This document shows positions 50,855-60,476 of a stretch of DNA of 64,000 nucleotides, in pieces. The translations under genes and the position numbers were made by a program. The stretch covers positions 2,441,159-2,505,158 of the forward strand of contig NZ_CP009211.1 in NCBI RefSeq assembly GCF_000739455.1. Direction: 5' to 3'. The first letter of the stretch is position 1; each line of letters starts with the position of its first letter. Origin of the DNA: Corynebacterium imitans. Its GTDB lineage: Bacteria; Actinomycetota; Actinomycetes; Mycobacteriales; Mycobacteriaceae. The notes beneath the pieces are model-generated. The model was given only the letters and a program-made list of their open reading frames with translations. It had not been told where the DNA came from and did not search any database.

Positions 50855-52288
50855 ATGAGCATCCAAAACTACATCGGTGGAGAGTTCTCCTCTGTCGAAA
50901 AGCAGATCCCTGTTCGCAACCCTTCCAATGGAGTGCTTCTCGGTGAAGCCCCAGATTCCGAAGAACACGTAGTCTCCCTTGCAATTGAAGCTGCAAAGCA
51001 GGCGCAGCCGGACTGGGCGAAGCGCACCATGATTGATCGTGCCGGATTCCTAGTTAAGCTTGCGTCACTGATCCGTAGAGACGCGGAATCACTTGCCAAG
51101 TACCTCGTTGAGGAACAAGGTAAAACACAGACCCTTGCAGCTACCGAGGTCGGTTTTTCGGCTGACTACCTCGACTACATGGCGGGCTTCGCGCGTCAGT
51201 TGGAGGGCGAAGTACTGCCATCAGATCGTCCCAACGAAGTCATTACTTTGACGTATAAACCCGTTGGCGTAGTGGGAGCAATCCTTCCTTGGAACTTCCC
51301 GTTCTTTTTGATTGTAAGAAAGCTTGCCCCCGCATTGCTCACCGGAAATACGGTTGTGATGAAGCCAAGTGAAGAGACTCCCCTCAACGCAGCTGCATTC
51401 TGCGCGCTTGTTGAAGAAGCAGGATTACCAGCTGGTGTCTTCAACATGGTTTTTGGGACTGGTGCAACTGTAGGCGCTGCGATCACATCATCTCCAGATA
51501 TGAATCTGATTTCGATGACAGGGTCTGTCAATACCGGTAAAAAGATCATGGCGGCTGCCGCAGAGAATCTCACACGAGTAAACCTCGAATTAGGCGGAAA
51601 AGCTCCTGCAATTGTTCTCGAGGACGCTGATTTGGATCTAGCAGCAGACGCGATCTGGAATTCGCGGGTCATCAATACCGGTCAAGTGTGTAACTGCGCT
51701 GAAGTCGTCCTAGTCCAAAGAGACGTACACAAGGAATTCGTCTCGAAGCTGGTGGATAAATTCAATTCCACGAAGTATGGAGACACCAGTACAGATGCTG
51801 ATCTTGACATGGGCCCATTGATTAACTCAACTGCGCTTTCTAGGGTTGAAAAATTCGTCGAAGAAGCAGTTCAGGAAGGCGCCGATGTTCTTTGCGGCGG
51901 CGAACGCGATCAGACACTCCCCGAAGGCTACTTCTTCAAACCAACGATTCTTGACAACGTCAAGAAAGGAAGTGCGATTACCCGACAGGAAGTGTTTGGT
52001 CCGGTACTGCCAATTGTCGTCGTAGACGACCTCGATGAAGCACTGGAATTCGCCAACACATCCGACTACGGATTAACTTCCTCGGTCTATACTGAAAACC
52101 TGCATCACGCGATGAAAGCGGCGCGAGAGCTACAGTACGGAGAGACGTACATTAACCGCGAGAATTTCGAAGCGATGCAGGGATTTCATGCGGGCCGTAG
52201 AAATTCCGGAATCGGGGGAGCGGATGGCAAGCATGGCCTCCTAGAATACGTGGAAACTCACGTTGTCTACACCGAATCGAAGTTGTAG
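50855..52288 (+). CDS. NAD-dependent aldehyde dehydrogenase, probable lactaldehyde dehydrogenase
   Basis: A 477-residue aldehyde dehydrogenase. VGAILPWNFPFFLIVRKLAP contains the catalytic Asn, NLELGGKAPAIV the general base Glu, and NTGQVCNCAEV the nucleophilic Cys. The overall sequence is most like AldA/glycolaldehyde-lactaldehyde dehydrogenases. It would convert L-lactaldehyde to L-lactate as the last step. The ATG follows AGAAAGGG. Its end is only a few bases from the helicase remnant, marking the right border of the fuc island. Confidence 0.85.
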   Translation: MSIQNYIGGEFSSVEKQIPVRNPSNGVLLGEAPDSEEHVVSLAIEAAKQAQPDWAKRTMIDRAGFLVKLASLIRRDAESLAKYLVEEQGKTQTLAATEVGFSADYLDYMAGFARQLEGEVLPSDRPNEVITLTYKPVGVVGAILPWNFPFFLIVRKLAPALLTGNTVVMKPSEETPLNAAAFCALVEEAGLPAGVFNMVFGTGATVGAAITSSPDMNLISMTGSVNTGKKIMAAAAENLTRVNLELGGKAPAIVLEDADLDLAADAIWNSRVINTGQVCNCAEVVLVQRDVHKEFVSKLVDKFNSTKYGDTSTDADLDMGPLINSTALSRVEKFVEEAVQEGADVLCGGERDQTLPEGYFFKPTILDNVKKGSAITRQEVFGPVLPIVVVDDLDEALEFANTSDYGLTSSVYTENLHHAMKAARELQYGETYINRENFEAMQGFHAGRRNSGIGGADGKHGLLEYVETHVVYTESKL

Positions 52289-52289
52289 C

Positions 52290-52680
52290 CCCCACACCTC
52301 CGGCAGTAACTCGGACCTCTCCCGGCGGCCGTAATCACCAGCGCGTCGCGGGCACGAGAGACGGCGACGTAGGGCAACGAACGCTCCTGCTGCAGCGCGG
52401 CCGCTTGGTCGGCTTCGGACAGCCCGGCCAGACGGAAGCGCTGCGGCAGGATATCGCGGCCCCGCCCATCAAGATGATGTGGGTAAACTCCATACCCTGC
52501 GCACCGTGCATGGTCATCACTGCCACTTACTCCCCTGACGCTTGGGCTGCTTCTTTGGTTTGGGCGGCGTCGAATTCCTGGTCCGGGGTGTCGCGAAGCA
52601 CAAGTTGGGGCCGCGGTCCGCTGCGGGCGGAGCGGTAGCCGAAGGTGGTGGGGAATCTGGGATCTGAGGGGGGCACGGCC
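52290..52680 (-). pseudogene. UvrD/Rep-type helicase C-terminal remnant
   Basis: Broken pieces of a superfamily 1 helicase can be followed on the minus strand: FGYRSARSGPRPQLVLRDTP then DQEFDAAQTKEAAQ, an in-frame stop, VAVMTMHGAQGMEF with THIILMG, a frameshift, then GRDILPQRFRLAGLSEADQ and SLPYVAVSRARDALVITA. These correspond to motifs IV-VI, with deletions between them. It is a dead gene whose front part has been lost, next to the fuc island border. Confidence 0.8.
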
Positions 52681-52761
52681 GTTTAATGCACAAGCAAAAA
52701 CCGCAGCACACAGGCTCAACACCCGTATGCCGCGGCTCAATCTCGACAGACTAGCTTGTGA

Positions 52762-53637
<876 letters not shown>

Positions 53638-53641
53638 TTAC

Positions 53642-55264
53642 TTACTTGAGGTTCTTCATGAATACGTTGACGTCGTCAGACTGGATGAGGTCGGAGGCCT
53701 TGTCGGTCCAACCGTCCAGGTCATACTCCGCCATGCAGTCCTCGACCATGCCGAACATCTGGTCCTTCACCCCGTTGTTCATGGCGTTGAGGAGCATTTC
53801 GATGCGGACGTTCTCGTGGTTGCCTGAGTAGTTGCGCTCGTAGAGCTCGTGGCGGCCGCCGAACTCGGTGCCGATGGAGTCCCACAGAAGCTTCATGAGC
53901 TTCACGCGGTCGACGGCGGTCACGCCGTTGGAACCGCGGACGTACTTGTCCAGGTACGGACGGATCTCGGCGTTCTTGAAGTCCAGGGCTCCGGAAGGTA
54001 GGTAGATTAAGCCGGAGGCGACATCCTGCTCGATGATCTCCTTGATGCGCGGGTATCCGGTGGCCATGAACATGCGGTACGCCATGCCGTATTCCAGGTT
54101 CGGTAGCAGGCTATCGTCGGCCCCCTCGTCCGGGTTCAGCATCATGGCGTCGGTCAGCGCCCAGAAGAGGTTACGCCAGCCAATCACTTCACCTGCGCGG
54201 GCTTGCACGCCACGGAAGTCGGAGGTGCCTGCGATCTCGAGTGCCTTGAGCAGGAGACCAGCGATGAAGTCGAGCTTCACGGCGAGGCGGATGCAGCCCT
54301 GGAAGGTGAAACGGTTGATAAAGCCGGTCTTCGGCATGAAGCCGTTGATCTGGTCCGGGTCGCCGTACGCGAAGATGTTCTCCCACGGCACGAGCACCTT
54401 GTCGAACACGAAGACCGCGTCGTTCTCATCGAGGCGCGAGGACAGCGGGTAGTCGAAGGGCGTGCCCGTGATGGCTGCGTTCTGGGAGTACGACGGGCGA
54501 GAGATGAGCTTCACGCCTGGGGAGTCCATCGGCACCGTACAGATGATGGCGAACTCCGGACGCTTAATCGGCAGCCCGTAGTGCGAGATGAAGTTGAAGT
54601 TCGTAATCGCAGAGCCGGTAGCAACAACCTTTGCACCAGAGACCACGACGCCCGAGGCAGTCTCCTTCTCTACCTTCATGAAGACGTCCTTGACCTCATC
54701 CGGCGGCAGGTGACGGTCGACCGGCGGGTTGATGATGGCGTGGTTCCAGTACAGGACCTTCTCCTGGGATTCCTTGTACCAGCGCTCTGCGTTCTCCTGG
54801 TACGGGGAGTAGAACTCCGGCATTGCGCCGAGGGTGCCCAGGAATGCTGCCTTGTAGTCCGGCGAGCGACCGAGCCAGCCATAGGACATCCTCGCCCAGG
54901 TCTCGATGGCGGTACGGGATTCGCGCAGGTCATCGACGGAGCGCGGCACCTTGAAGAACGGGTGCGTCTTGCCTCCAGAGCCGGTGTCGGTGTCCGTCAG
55001 CAGCTTGTCTGCAGTTTCCGGGTTGTGGAAGCCGTCGTAAAGCCGCGCGGCCATGCGCACCGAGTTGCGGAACGCGGGATGCGTCGTCACGTCGTCGACG
55101 CGCTCGCCGTGGATGTACACTTCGCGCCCATCGCGGAGCGACTCAATATACTCGTCGCCCGTCATCGGGAGCTTGGGGTTCTTCGGCTGCGTGCGTTCCG
55201 ACGCCCGCGAGGGCTCACCCGGGGTTGGCTCAACGTCAGTGTTGCGCAGGTGTTCAGTAGACAT
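53642..55264 (-). CDS. FADH2-dependent phenol-type hydroxylase, oxygenase component
   Basis: A 540-residue member of the HpaB/PheA1 family, which hydroxylates phenols ortho to the OH using reduced flavin supplied by a separate reductase. Typical pieces are [20 protein letters not shown] at the start, [20 protein letters not shown] in the flavin site and [20 protein letters not shown]. The linkage to catA and to a flavin reductase favours a phenol hydroxylase (PheA1-like, phenol to catechol) over 4-hydroxyphenylacetate hydroxylase. ATG at MSTEHLR follows AGAAAGGAA. The gap to catA is 13 bp. Confidence 0.87.
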   Translation of the reverse strand: MSTEHLRNTDVEPTPGEPSRASERTQPKNPKLPMTGDEYIESLRDGREVYIHGERVDDVTTHPAFRNSVRMAARLYDGFHNPETADKLLTDTDTGSGGKTHPFFKVPRSVDDLRESRTAIETWARMSYGWLGRSPDYKAAFLGTLGAMPEFYSPYQENAERWYKESQEKVLYWNHAIINPPVDRHLPPDEVKDVFMKVEKETASGVVVSGAKVVATGSAITNFNFISHYGLPIKRPEFAIICTVPMDSPGVKLISRPSYSQNAAITGTPFDYPLSSRLDENDAVFVFDKVLVPWENIFAYGDPDQINGFMPKTGFINRFTFQGCIRLAVKLDFIAGLLLKALEIAGTSDFRGVQARAGEVIGWRNLFWALTDAMMLNPDEGADDSLLPNLEYGMAYRMFMATGYPRIKEIIEQDVASGLIYLPSGALDFKNAEIRPYLDKYVRGSNGVTAVDRVKLMKLLWDSIGTEFGGRHELYERNYSGNHENVRIEMLLNAMNNGVKDQMFGMVEDCMAEYDLDGWTDKASDLIQSDDVNVFMKNLK

Positions 55265-55315
55265 GTTGTGTTCCTTTCTCGACCCCACCGCAATACCGAT
55301 GGGAGGTGTGTGTTG

Positions 55316-55894
55316 TTAAAAAGACCGGAAGGACGTGTTGTCCCCGAACCAGCCGATGCTGAGTCCGTCGCCGCAGCAGTCCCAGGGCAGACCGTCCAGG
55401 TAGCTTCCGGCTGACCGGAATTTGCCCGCATGGAACAGCAGCGGAGAGCGGTCAGTTACCTCGACGTCGATGACTTCGCCGATGACAATGATGTGGTCGC
55501 CGCCGTCGTAGGTTCGCCACGGCTTGCACTCAATCGTCGCGGCGTTACCTTTGAGCACCGGGATGCCGTCTTCGTTTCGCCACGCCGGTCCACCTGCCAT
55601 CGGCTTACCCGCAAAGTTCATGCAGACATCGAGCTGATCTTCCGCGAGGATGTTGATGGCAAAGGGCTGCTCTTCCAGGTACTGGCTTGCCTTGTTTCCA
55701 CGGATCAGCGTCACCTGCGCAAGTGGCGGGTCAAGCGACACAGCGGTAAAAGCATTCACGGTCGCTCCGTGGGGCTTGCCGTCTGGGGCCAGACAGGTCA
55801 CGACAGTCACGCCAGTTGTAAAACGACCAAATGCGTTTCGCAGCTCACGTGAATCGAATTTCTGAGGGGCTTCGGACACCGCAGGCTGGTTCAT
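55316..55894 (-). CDS. Flavin reductase of the two-component hydroxylase
   Basis: A 192-residue flavin reductase-like protein (HpaC/PheA2 type) that reduces flavin with NADH for the oxygenase. Family blocks are FGRFTTGVTVVTCLAPDG near the start, NAFTAVSLDPPLAQVTLIRG and INILAEDQLDVCMNFAGKP. AAGGAGG before ATG is among the best ribosome sites in the window, fitting a first gene of an operon. It is divergent from the LuxR regulator with a 243-bp shared region. Confidence 0.87.
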   Translation of the reverse strand: MNQPAVSEAPQKFDSRELRNAFGRFTTGVTVVTCLAPDGKPHGATVNAFTAVSLDPPLAQVTLIRGNKASQYLEEQPFAINILAEDQLDVCMNFAGKPMAGGPAWRNEDGIPVLKGNAATIECKPWRTYDGGDHIIVIGEVIDVEVTDRSPLLFHAGKFRSAGSYLDGLPWDCCGDGLSIGWFGDNTSFRSF

Positions 55895-56003
55895 ATGCGT
55901 TCCTCCTTCGACACAATCGCCTAATCAGCGTTCCAACTTGGTGCAGCAGAGCTCTCAAAAGTGCTCTACAACACAAGCTATTTGCTATAGAGTCGTGGAT
56001 CAC

Positions 56004-56017
56004 GGGTAGAAATACCC
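56004..56017. promoter_or_regulatory. GGGTA-N4-TACCC operator, copy 1
   Basis: GGGTAGAAATACCC, a perfect inverted repeat of 5-bp arms, 110 bp before the flavin reductase start. A matching copy lies 55 bp further on. Confidence 0.65.
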
Positions 56018-56058
56018 AACTTTTCAGTTGCGGTGATCAGGCTGCTGAGCATCCAAAT

Positions 56059-56072
56059 GGGTAGAACTACCC
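56059..56072. promoter_or_regulatory. GGGTA-N4-TACCC operator, copy 2
   Basis: GGGTAGAACTACCC differs from copy 1 only in the spacer. The start-to-start distance of 55 bp is about five helical turns, so both sites face the same side of the DNA. The divergent LuxR protein is the natural candidate ligand. Confidence 0.65.
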
Positions 56073-56137
56073 GGTTTGCGGGTCAGGAGGTTACGCATAT
56101 CGTGCGCGTAGACATGCGAAGAGGAGCTCGCCTACCA

Positions 56138-58393
56138 ATGCGCCTCGTCACCAGCTTCATCAGCCGAGAGCCTGAAATTGACCACCTCGTGTCCCTGCTG
56201 GAGAGCGCAAACCTCGTCACCATCACTGGCGCAGGCGGCATCGGGAAAACGCGTCTCTCCCTGGAAACCGGCAATAGGATCCACGATTCCTACCCGGATG
56301 GCGCGTGGTTTCTTGATTTGAGTGCAGCAGATAGCGGCGAAGCGGTGGTACCCCTTGTTGCAACTGATCTGGAGATTCCCGATCAGTCTTCCCGGCCTTC
56401 GCAAGTCCGAGTAGTGGACTACCTCAGGTCAAAGTCGATGCTGCTCATACTCGACAATTGCGAGCACGTAGTCCTTGCAGTCAGCGAGCTGGCATACCTC
56501 ATTCTGACGGAATGCCCGGATGTAAAGATGATCGCTACCAGCCGCTGCCAACTCGGCGTTCCGGGGGAGAAGTTGCTGCACCTGGAGCCCTTGAGCCTTC
56601 CAAGCGCCGACGCGCTCGTAGATTCTGCCGCCCTGGCCAAAACTCCTGCGGTGGCAATGTTCGTCGAACGTGCGCACGCCGCGGACCCCGCCTTCGAGCT
56701 CACCGCTGAGAATGCCTCCGATATTGCAAGCATTTGCCGACGCCTCGACGGCATCCCACTCGCCCTCGAACTTGCCGCGGCGCGCATCCGCTCGATTGGC
56801 ACAGGCGAGTTCGCGGAGCGCCTCGAGCACCAGTTCACGATCTTGCAAAACGGTCCGCACAGCGCGCCCAGCAGGCAGCAGACCCTGGAAAACGCCGTGA
56901 AGTGGAGCTACGACCTCATCGACCCGCAAGCGCGCCTGCTTTGGAACCGGATCTCTATCTTCCCCGATACCTTTGATCTGCTTGCCGCCGAGAACATCTG
57001 CGGGTTTCCGCCTTTGTCCCCTGAAGACGTCTATCCGCTGCTGGATGACCTGGTAAGAAACTCAGTCCTCCGGGTGGAGCGGGACCGCAGGCGGGTGCGC
57101 TACCGGCAGTTCGTATCCACAAAGCTCTACGGGCAACAGCAGCTGTCCGCTGAGGAAGCGGCCGACCTCCAGGCTCGTCACCGTGAGTTCTTCTCTCGTC
57201 GCGCCGCGGAGATGGCAGCACATTGGCCCGGCCCGAACCAGCTCACGATGCTCGAGATGGCACGGGAGGGACACAGCAACACCGTGCTCGCGCTCGAGCA
57301 CGCCTACGACACCCGCGAGGAACCAAATGCCGCCGCGGAGCACGTCGCAGCACTGCGTTATCAGTGGGTAGCCGGCTTGTCGCTCAGTGAAGGCCGCGAC
57401 CGGATCGAGCAATTTCTCGCACTGCCGGGGGTCACCGGCCCGTCGCGAGGTGAGCTGCTCTGGGTCGGTGCCTGGGTGGCCTTGATTCAAGGCGACCACG
57501 ACCGTGGCGGCGAGCTCGTCCAGGAGTGCTGGGATCTCGCCGAAGAGCTAGACAATGTCCACTTGAAGGCACACGCCCGCTGCTGGATGGCCCTCTACCA
57601 TTTGTTCACGGGATCACTGGAGCAGGCAATTCCACTCTTCGGCGAGGCATTGTCGCTTTTCGACGACTTGGACGACACCGCCGCCGAACTCATCGCCGGA
57701 TTCCAACACGCCATGGCATTTGAGCTCAGCGGCGCCCACACCGAGGCATTGGAAGTATGCGCGCAAGCATTCACTTTTGCCGATGAGTCCGGGGAGCGCT
57801 GGAACCGCGCACACTTCCACTGGGTAGCCGGGATGGCCCACTTCTCACTCGGACAGTGGGAGAGCGGCCGTGCACATGCCCGTCAGGGTCTTGAAATTAG
57901 TGCAGACTTCCAAGACGGGATCGTCTCTTCGCTCATCGTTGAACTGCAGAGTTGGATTGAGTCAGCAGTCGGGAACCATGAACTCGCAAGCTCACTCGCT
58001 ACGGCAGCCGATGATATTTGGCGAGCCCAAGGCACTTCAGTGCAAGCGTTCGGCCCGGCGATGAAAGCGCGCTCGGTGAAAGCCCGTGAGCCTTTAGTGT
58101 TCGAAACGCAACGGGTGCCAAGGTCCAAAAAGGACGCGATTGCCTATGCCTTGAGCATGTACGACAAGCTTCCCGAGCCAGCAACGGCAAACGAGCCAAA
58201 GGTTGAAAAGAACTCCCCGCTTACCCGCCGAGAGCGCGAGGTCGCGGAACTCGTCGGCTCCGGATTGACCAACCGGCAAGTTGCCGACAAGTTGGTCATC
58301 TCGACCCGGACGGTGGAAGGCCACGTAGAAAACATCTTCTCGAAGCTGCAGATCAACAACCGCTCGCAGATTGCGGTGTGGTTGCATGGGTGA
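56138..58393 (+). CDS. ATPase-LuxR (LAL-like) transcriptional regulator
   Basis: A 751-residue regulator. The NTPase domain starts with a Walker A loop at about residues 31-38 (GAGGIGKT) and a Walker B-like LLILDNCEHV near 107, in the manner of the STAND class. A long helical, TPR-like middle (about 300-650) probably senses the inducer. The C-terminal LuxR helix-turn-helix is at about 690-745 (LTRREREVAELVGSGLTNRQ then VADKLVISTRTVEGHVENI). ATG with AGAGGAG upstream was chosen over an upstream in-frame GTG. It is divergent from the phenol-hydroxylase/catA operon and most likely activates it. Confidence 0.87.
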   Translation: MRLVTSFISREPEIDHLVSLLESANLVTITGAGGIGKTRLSLETGNRIHDSYPDGAWFLDLSAADSGEAVVPLVATDLEIPDQSSRPSQVRVVDYLRSKSMLLILDNCEHVVLAVSELAYLILTECPDVKMIATSRCQLGVPGEKLLHLEPLSLPSADALVDSAALAKTPAVAMFVERAHAADPAFELTAENASDIASICRRLDGIPLALELAAARIRSIGTGEFAERLEHQFTILQNGPHSAPSRQQTLENAVKWSYDLIDPQARLLWNRISIFPDTFDLLAAENICGFPPLSPEDVYPLLDDLVRNSVLRVERDRRRVRYRQFVSTKLYGQQQLSAEEAADLQARHREFFSRRAAEMAAHWPGPNQLTMLEMAREGHSNTVLALEHAYDTREEPNAAAEHVAALRYQWVAGLSLSEGRDRIEQFLALPGVTGPSRGELLWVGAWVALIQGDHDRGGELVQECWDLAEELDNVHLKAHARCWMALYHLFTGSLEQAIPLFGEALSLFDDLDDTAAELIAGFQHAMAFELSGAHTEALEVCAQAFTFADESGERWNRAHFHWVAGMAHFSLGQWESGRAHARQGLEISADFQDGIVSSLIVELQSWIESAVGNHELASSLATAADDIWRAQGTSVQAFGPAMKARSVKAREPLVFETQRVPRSKKDAIAYALSMYDKLPEPATANEPKVEKNSPLTRREREVAELVGSGLTNRQVADKLVISTRTVEGHVENIFSKLQINNRSQIAVWLHG

Positions 58394-58429
58394 GTGCTGG
58401 GATTATCCACACGCGTCCTTGCTCATCCT

Positions 58430-60394
58430 TTAGCTGCCAGGCATGCCCGCGGCGCGGAGGAGCTCTTCGCGTAGCTGGTCGTCAACTGCGTATATGAAGA
58501 GTCCTCTTGTCCCACGCGTCAATAGCACGTTGAGCTCATTCCTGATCATTTCTTCTGCATGTGACTTCTTTTCGAATCGCAGCTCCTCGTGGTTGGGATC
58601 TGTCTCGCGTGACTGTTGGATAAGCAGCGTCGGCGTTCGCTTGTACACCGCCTTTTTATGGGCGGATTTTGTAGGGTCGATTTGTACGCGTCCATCCCGG
58701 TAGACAATCGACGGACCGAGAATTACTCCCGCATAGTTCAGGTCGAAGCCCTGGATAGTGTATGTAGAGCCGATTTCGTTGATAGTGTGCGGAGCTTCCG
58801 ACCAGGCGGTTCTGTATGCCTTCTTGCCACGCATTTCCTTTGGTTGTTCCGTCATGAGGTTCCACGGCATGGTGAACTCCCCGTTGGCGTAGGCAATATC
58901 CACGTACCAAGCGCCATCAGGCGTTTCATCGTTTGACTTCTTGGACTTAAATTCCCAGTCGTAGGTTGCCAACAATCGCGCAAGGCTGTTCTCAACCGCA
59001 CTGTCTTTAGATCGAATGGCCTCTTCCAACTCGGACGGAGTCTCGTAGATCCGCAAGTCGTATCCCCTACTATCGGAGGGGACGGGCAAAATAGCCCCAT
59101 CGTCTACAAAGTGCCGAATCCAGGAGATAGTCTCCGGATCCGCTTCCAGACGCATCTGGTTCTCGAGACGGATAGGCTCGCCGAATAGTTTGTCCGCAAA
59201 GTACTCCTCGATCGGTATATCCCAGTACTGAGGTGCCTCGAGAGTTTGTTTCGGGTCAAATACTGCGACGACTACCTTTGCGCGATCCAGGATGGCACCA
59301 ATTTGTGGTTGGTCCTCTGTGTAGCTCTGCGACTTCTGCGTCAGTAAAAGGTGTGCCTCATCGATGAGCACAAGGTCTACCGGATCATCTGGTGAAAACG
59401 TATTGATGAAGTTAGTTGGCTTATATACCCGGGAATTTCGCACACCGTGCCGCGAATACGGTATCCCCGACTTCCGGATGATCTCCTTGTACACCTCATA
59501 CTGTCCCCCATCATTCTTGTGCCCCGAGATCAGGTAGCCGTCGATGTCAGTTCCCACTGGCACTGCCTCATCCTGATCGGCCGTCTGCTCTCGATGGCTT
59601 GCATCGGTGACGCGGTTTTCCGGCGCGACTAAATGCGTGTACCGTTCGTCTTCTTCCCCAACGCCCATCATGATTCCAGCGAAAATGCTGCTGATCAGGA
59701 CCGTCTTTCCCGAGCCTGCTTCACCCGAGACAAGAATTAGTCGGTGCTCATCACTGTCTTCCTCAAGTGCGCTCTCGAGCGCCTGGTAGACAAGGTCCTG
59801 AGCGCGCAGCTGCTCTTCATTAAGACGCTGGAATGGAGATGCCTTGAAAATCGCCCGCTCCTGAATCTCCTTCACCGGCTCAAACAGTTCAGGTTCCTCC
59901 CGATGGAGTACATCCCAAATTTGGCCAAAGACGGTATCTAGATGCTCAACGGTGAAGTACGCACGCTGTTCGTTCGTCCGGCGATTGTTTCTCCGCTCGA
60001 CCAATTTGCAAGCCTCGAGATAGTGCAAGAGCCGATTCTCGATATCCAGAGTCAGTGATTTGTTGAAGTACGGGTGACCGACGACGTACATTTCTACGTC
60101 GTCAGCGCGAGTAAATCTTGCCCAGTCGTCGCGGTTTTTGGGATCTTGGTAAAGATGCTGCCGGGTCCTCTTCCGAATATCGTTAGTTTCGCCGACGTAT
60201 ATTTCAAATTGCGCAGCTCCGTACTTCCCTTCCCGACGACTTCGTACAACGTAGACAGTCGGCCAGTCCAGCTGGTAAGTACTCCATTCCTCCCGCTGGT
60301 CCAAAGGAATTTGGTTGTAGCGGGCTACGAGGGCGTCCTCGAAATGCTCGTTGTAGGGAACCCTCTGAATAAACGGTTGCGGGTGCTCGCTCAC
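58430..60394 (-). CDS. GIY-YIG nuclease fused to DUF2075-type helicase/ATPase
   Basis: A 654-residue two-domain protein. The N-terminal GIY-YIG nuclease domain spans about residues 45-130: VYVV at 47-50, IYVGET at 65-70, Arg77 and His80 in the helix, and the metal-binding Glu119 in TLDIENRLLHYL. The ATPase follows: Walker A GEAGSGKT at 224-231, DEAH at 345-348, the helicase QGFD region in STYTIQGFDLNYAGVILGPS and the C-terminal VLLTRGTRGLFIY, the usual ending of DUF2075 proteins. It would cut and unwind or remodel nucleic acid. It lies 82 bp downstream of a paralogous helicase with a different nuclease domain, the likely partner. Confidence 0.88.
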   Translation of the reverse strand: MSEHPQPFIQRVPYNEHFEDALVARYNQIPLDQREEWSTYQLDWPTVYVVRSRREGKYGAAQFEIYVGETNDIRKRTRQHLYQDPKNRDDWARFTRADDVEMYVVGHPYFNKSLTLDIENRLLHYLEACKLVERRNNRRTNEQRAYFTVEHLDTVFGQIWDVLHREEPELFEPVKEIQERAIFKASPFQRLNEEQLRAQDLVYQALESALEEDSDEHRLILVSGEAGSGKTVLISSIFAGIMMGVGEEDERYTHLVAPENRVTDASHREQTADQDEAVPVGTDIDGYLISGHKNDGGQYEVYKEIIRKSGIPYSRHGVRNSRVYKPTNFINTFSPDDPVDLVLIDEAHLLLTQKSQSYTEDQPQIGAILDRAKVVVAVFDPKQTLEAPQYWDIPIEEYFADKLFGEPIRLENQMRLEADPETISWIRHFVDDGAILPVPSDSRGYDLRIYETPSELEEAIRSKDSAVENSLARLLATYDWEFKSKKSNDETPDGAWYVDIAYANGEFTMPWNLMTEQPKEMRGKKAYRTAWSEAPHTINEIGSTYTIQGFDLNYAGVILGPSIVYRDGRVQIDPTKSAHKKAVYKRTPTLLIQQSRETDPNHEELRFEKKSHAEEMIRNELNVLLTRGTRGLFIYAVDDQLREELLRAAGMPGS

Positions 60395-60476
60395 GCTTAT
60401 GAATCACTTTCTTGACGAAAACGGTCGGGGTGAGGACATATCCACGTGGAAGTCCGAAGGGCCCTTGGACAAATTT

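Noticed and set aside
60452..60470. GTCC-AAGGGCCCTT-GGAC hairpin as terminator of the PD-(D/E)XK helicase gene
   Set aside because: For transcription on the minus strand the A/T run comes before, not after, the stem, so it does not look like a working terminator in that direction.
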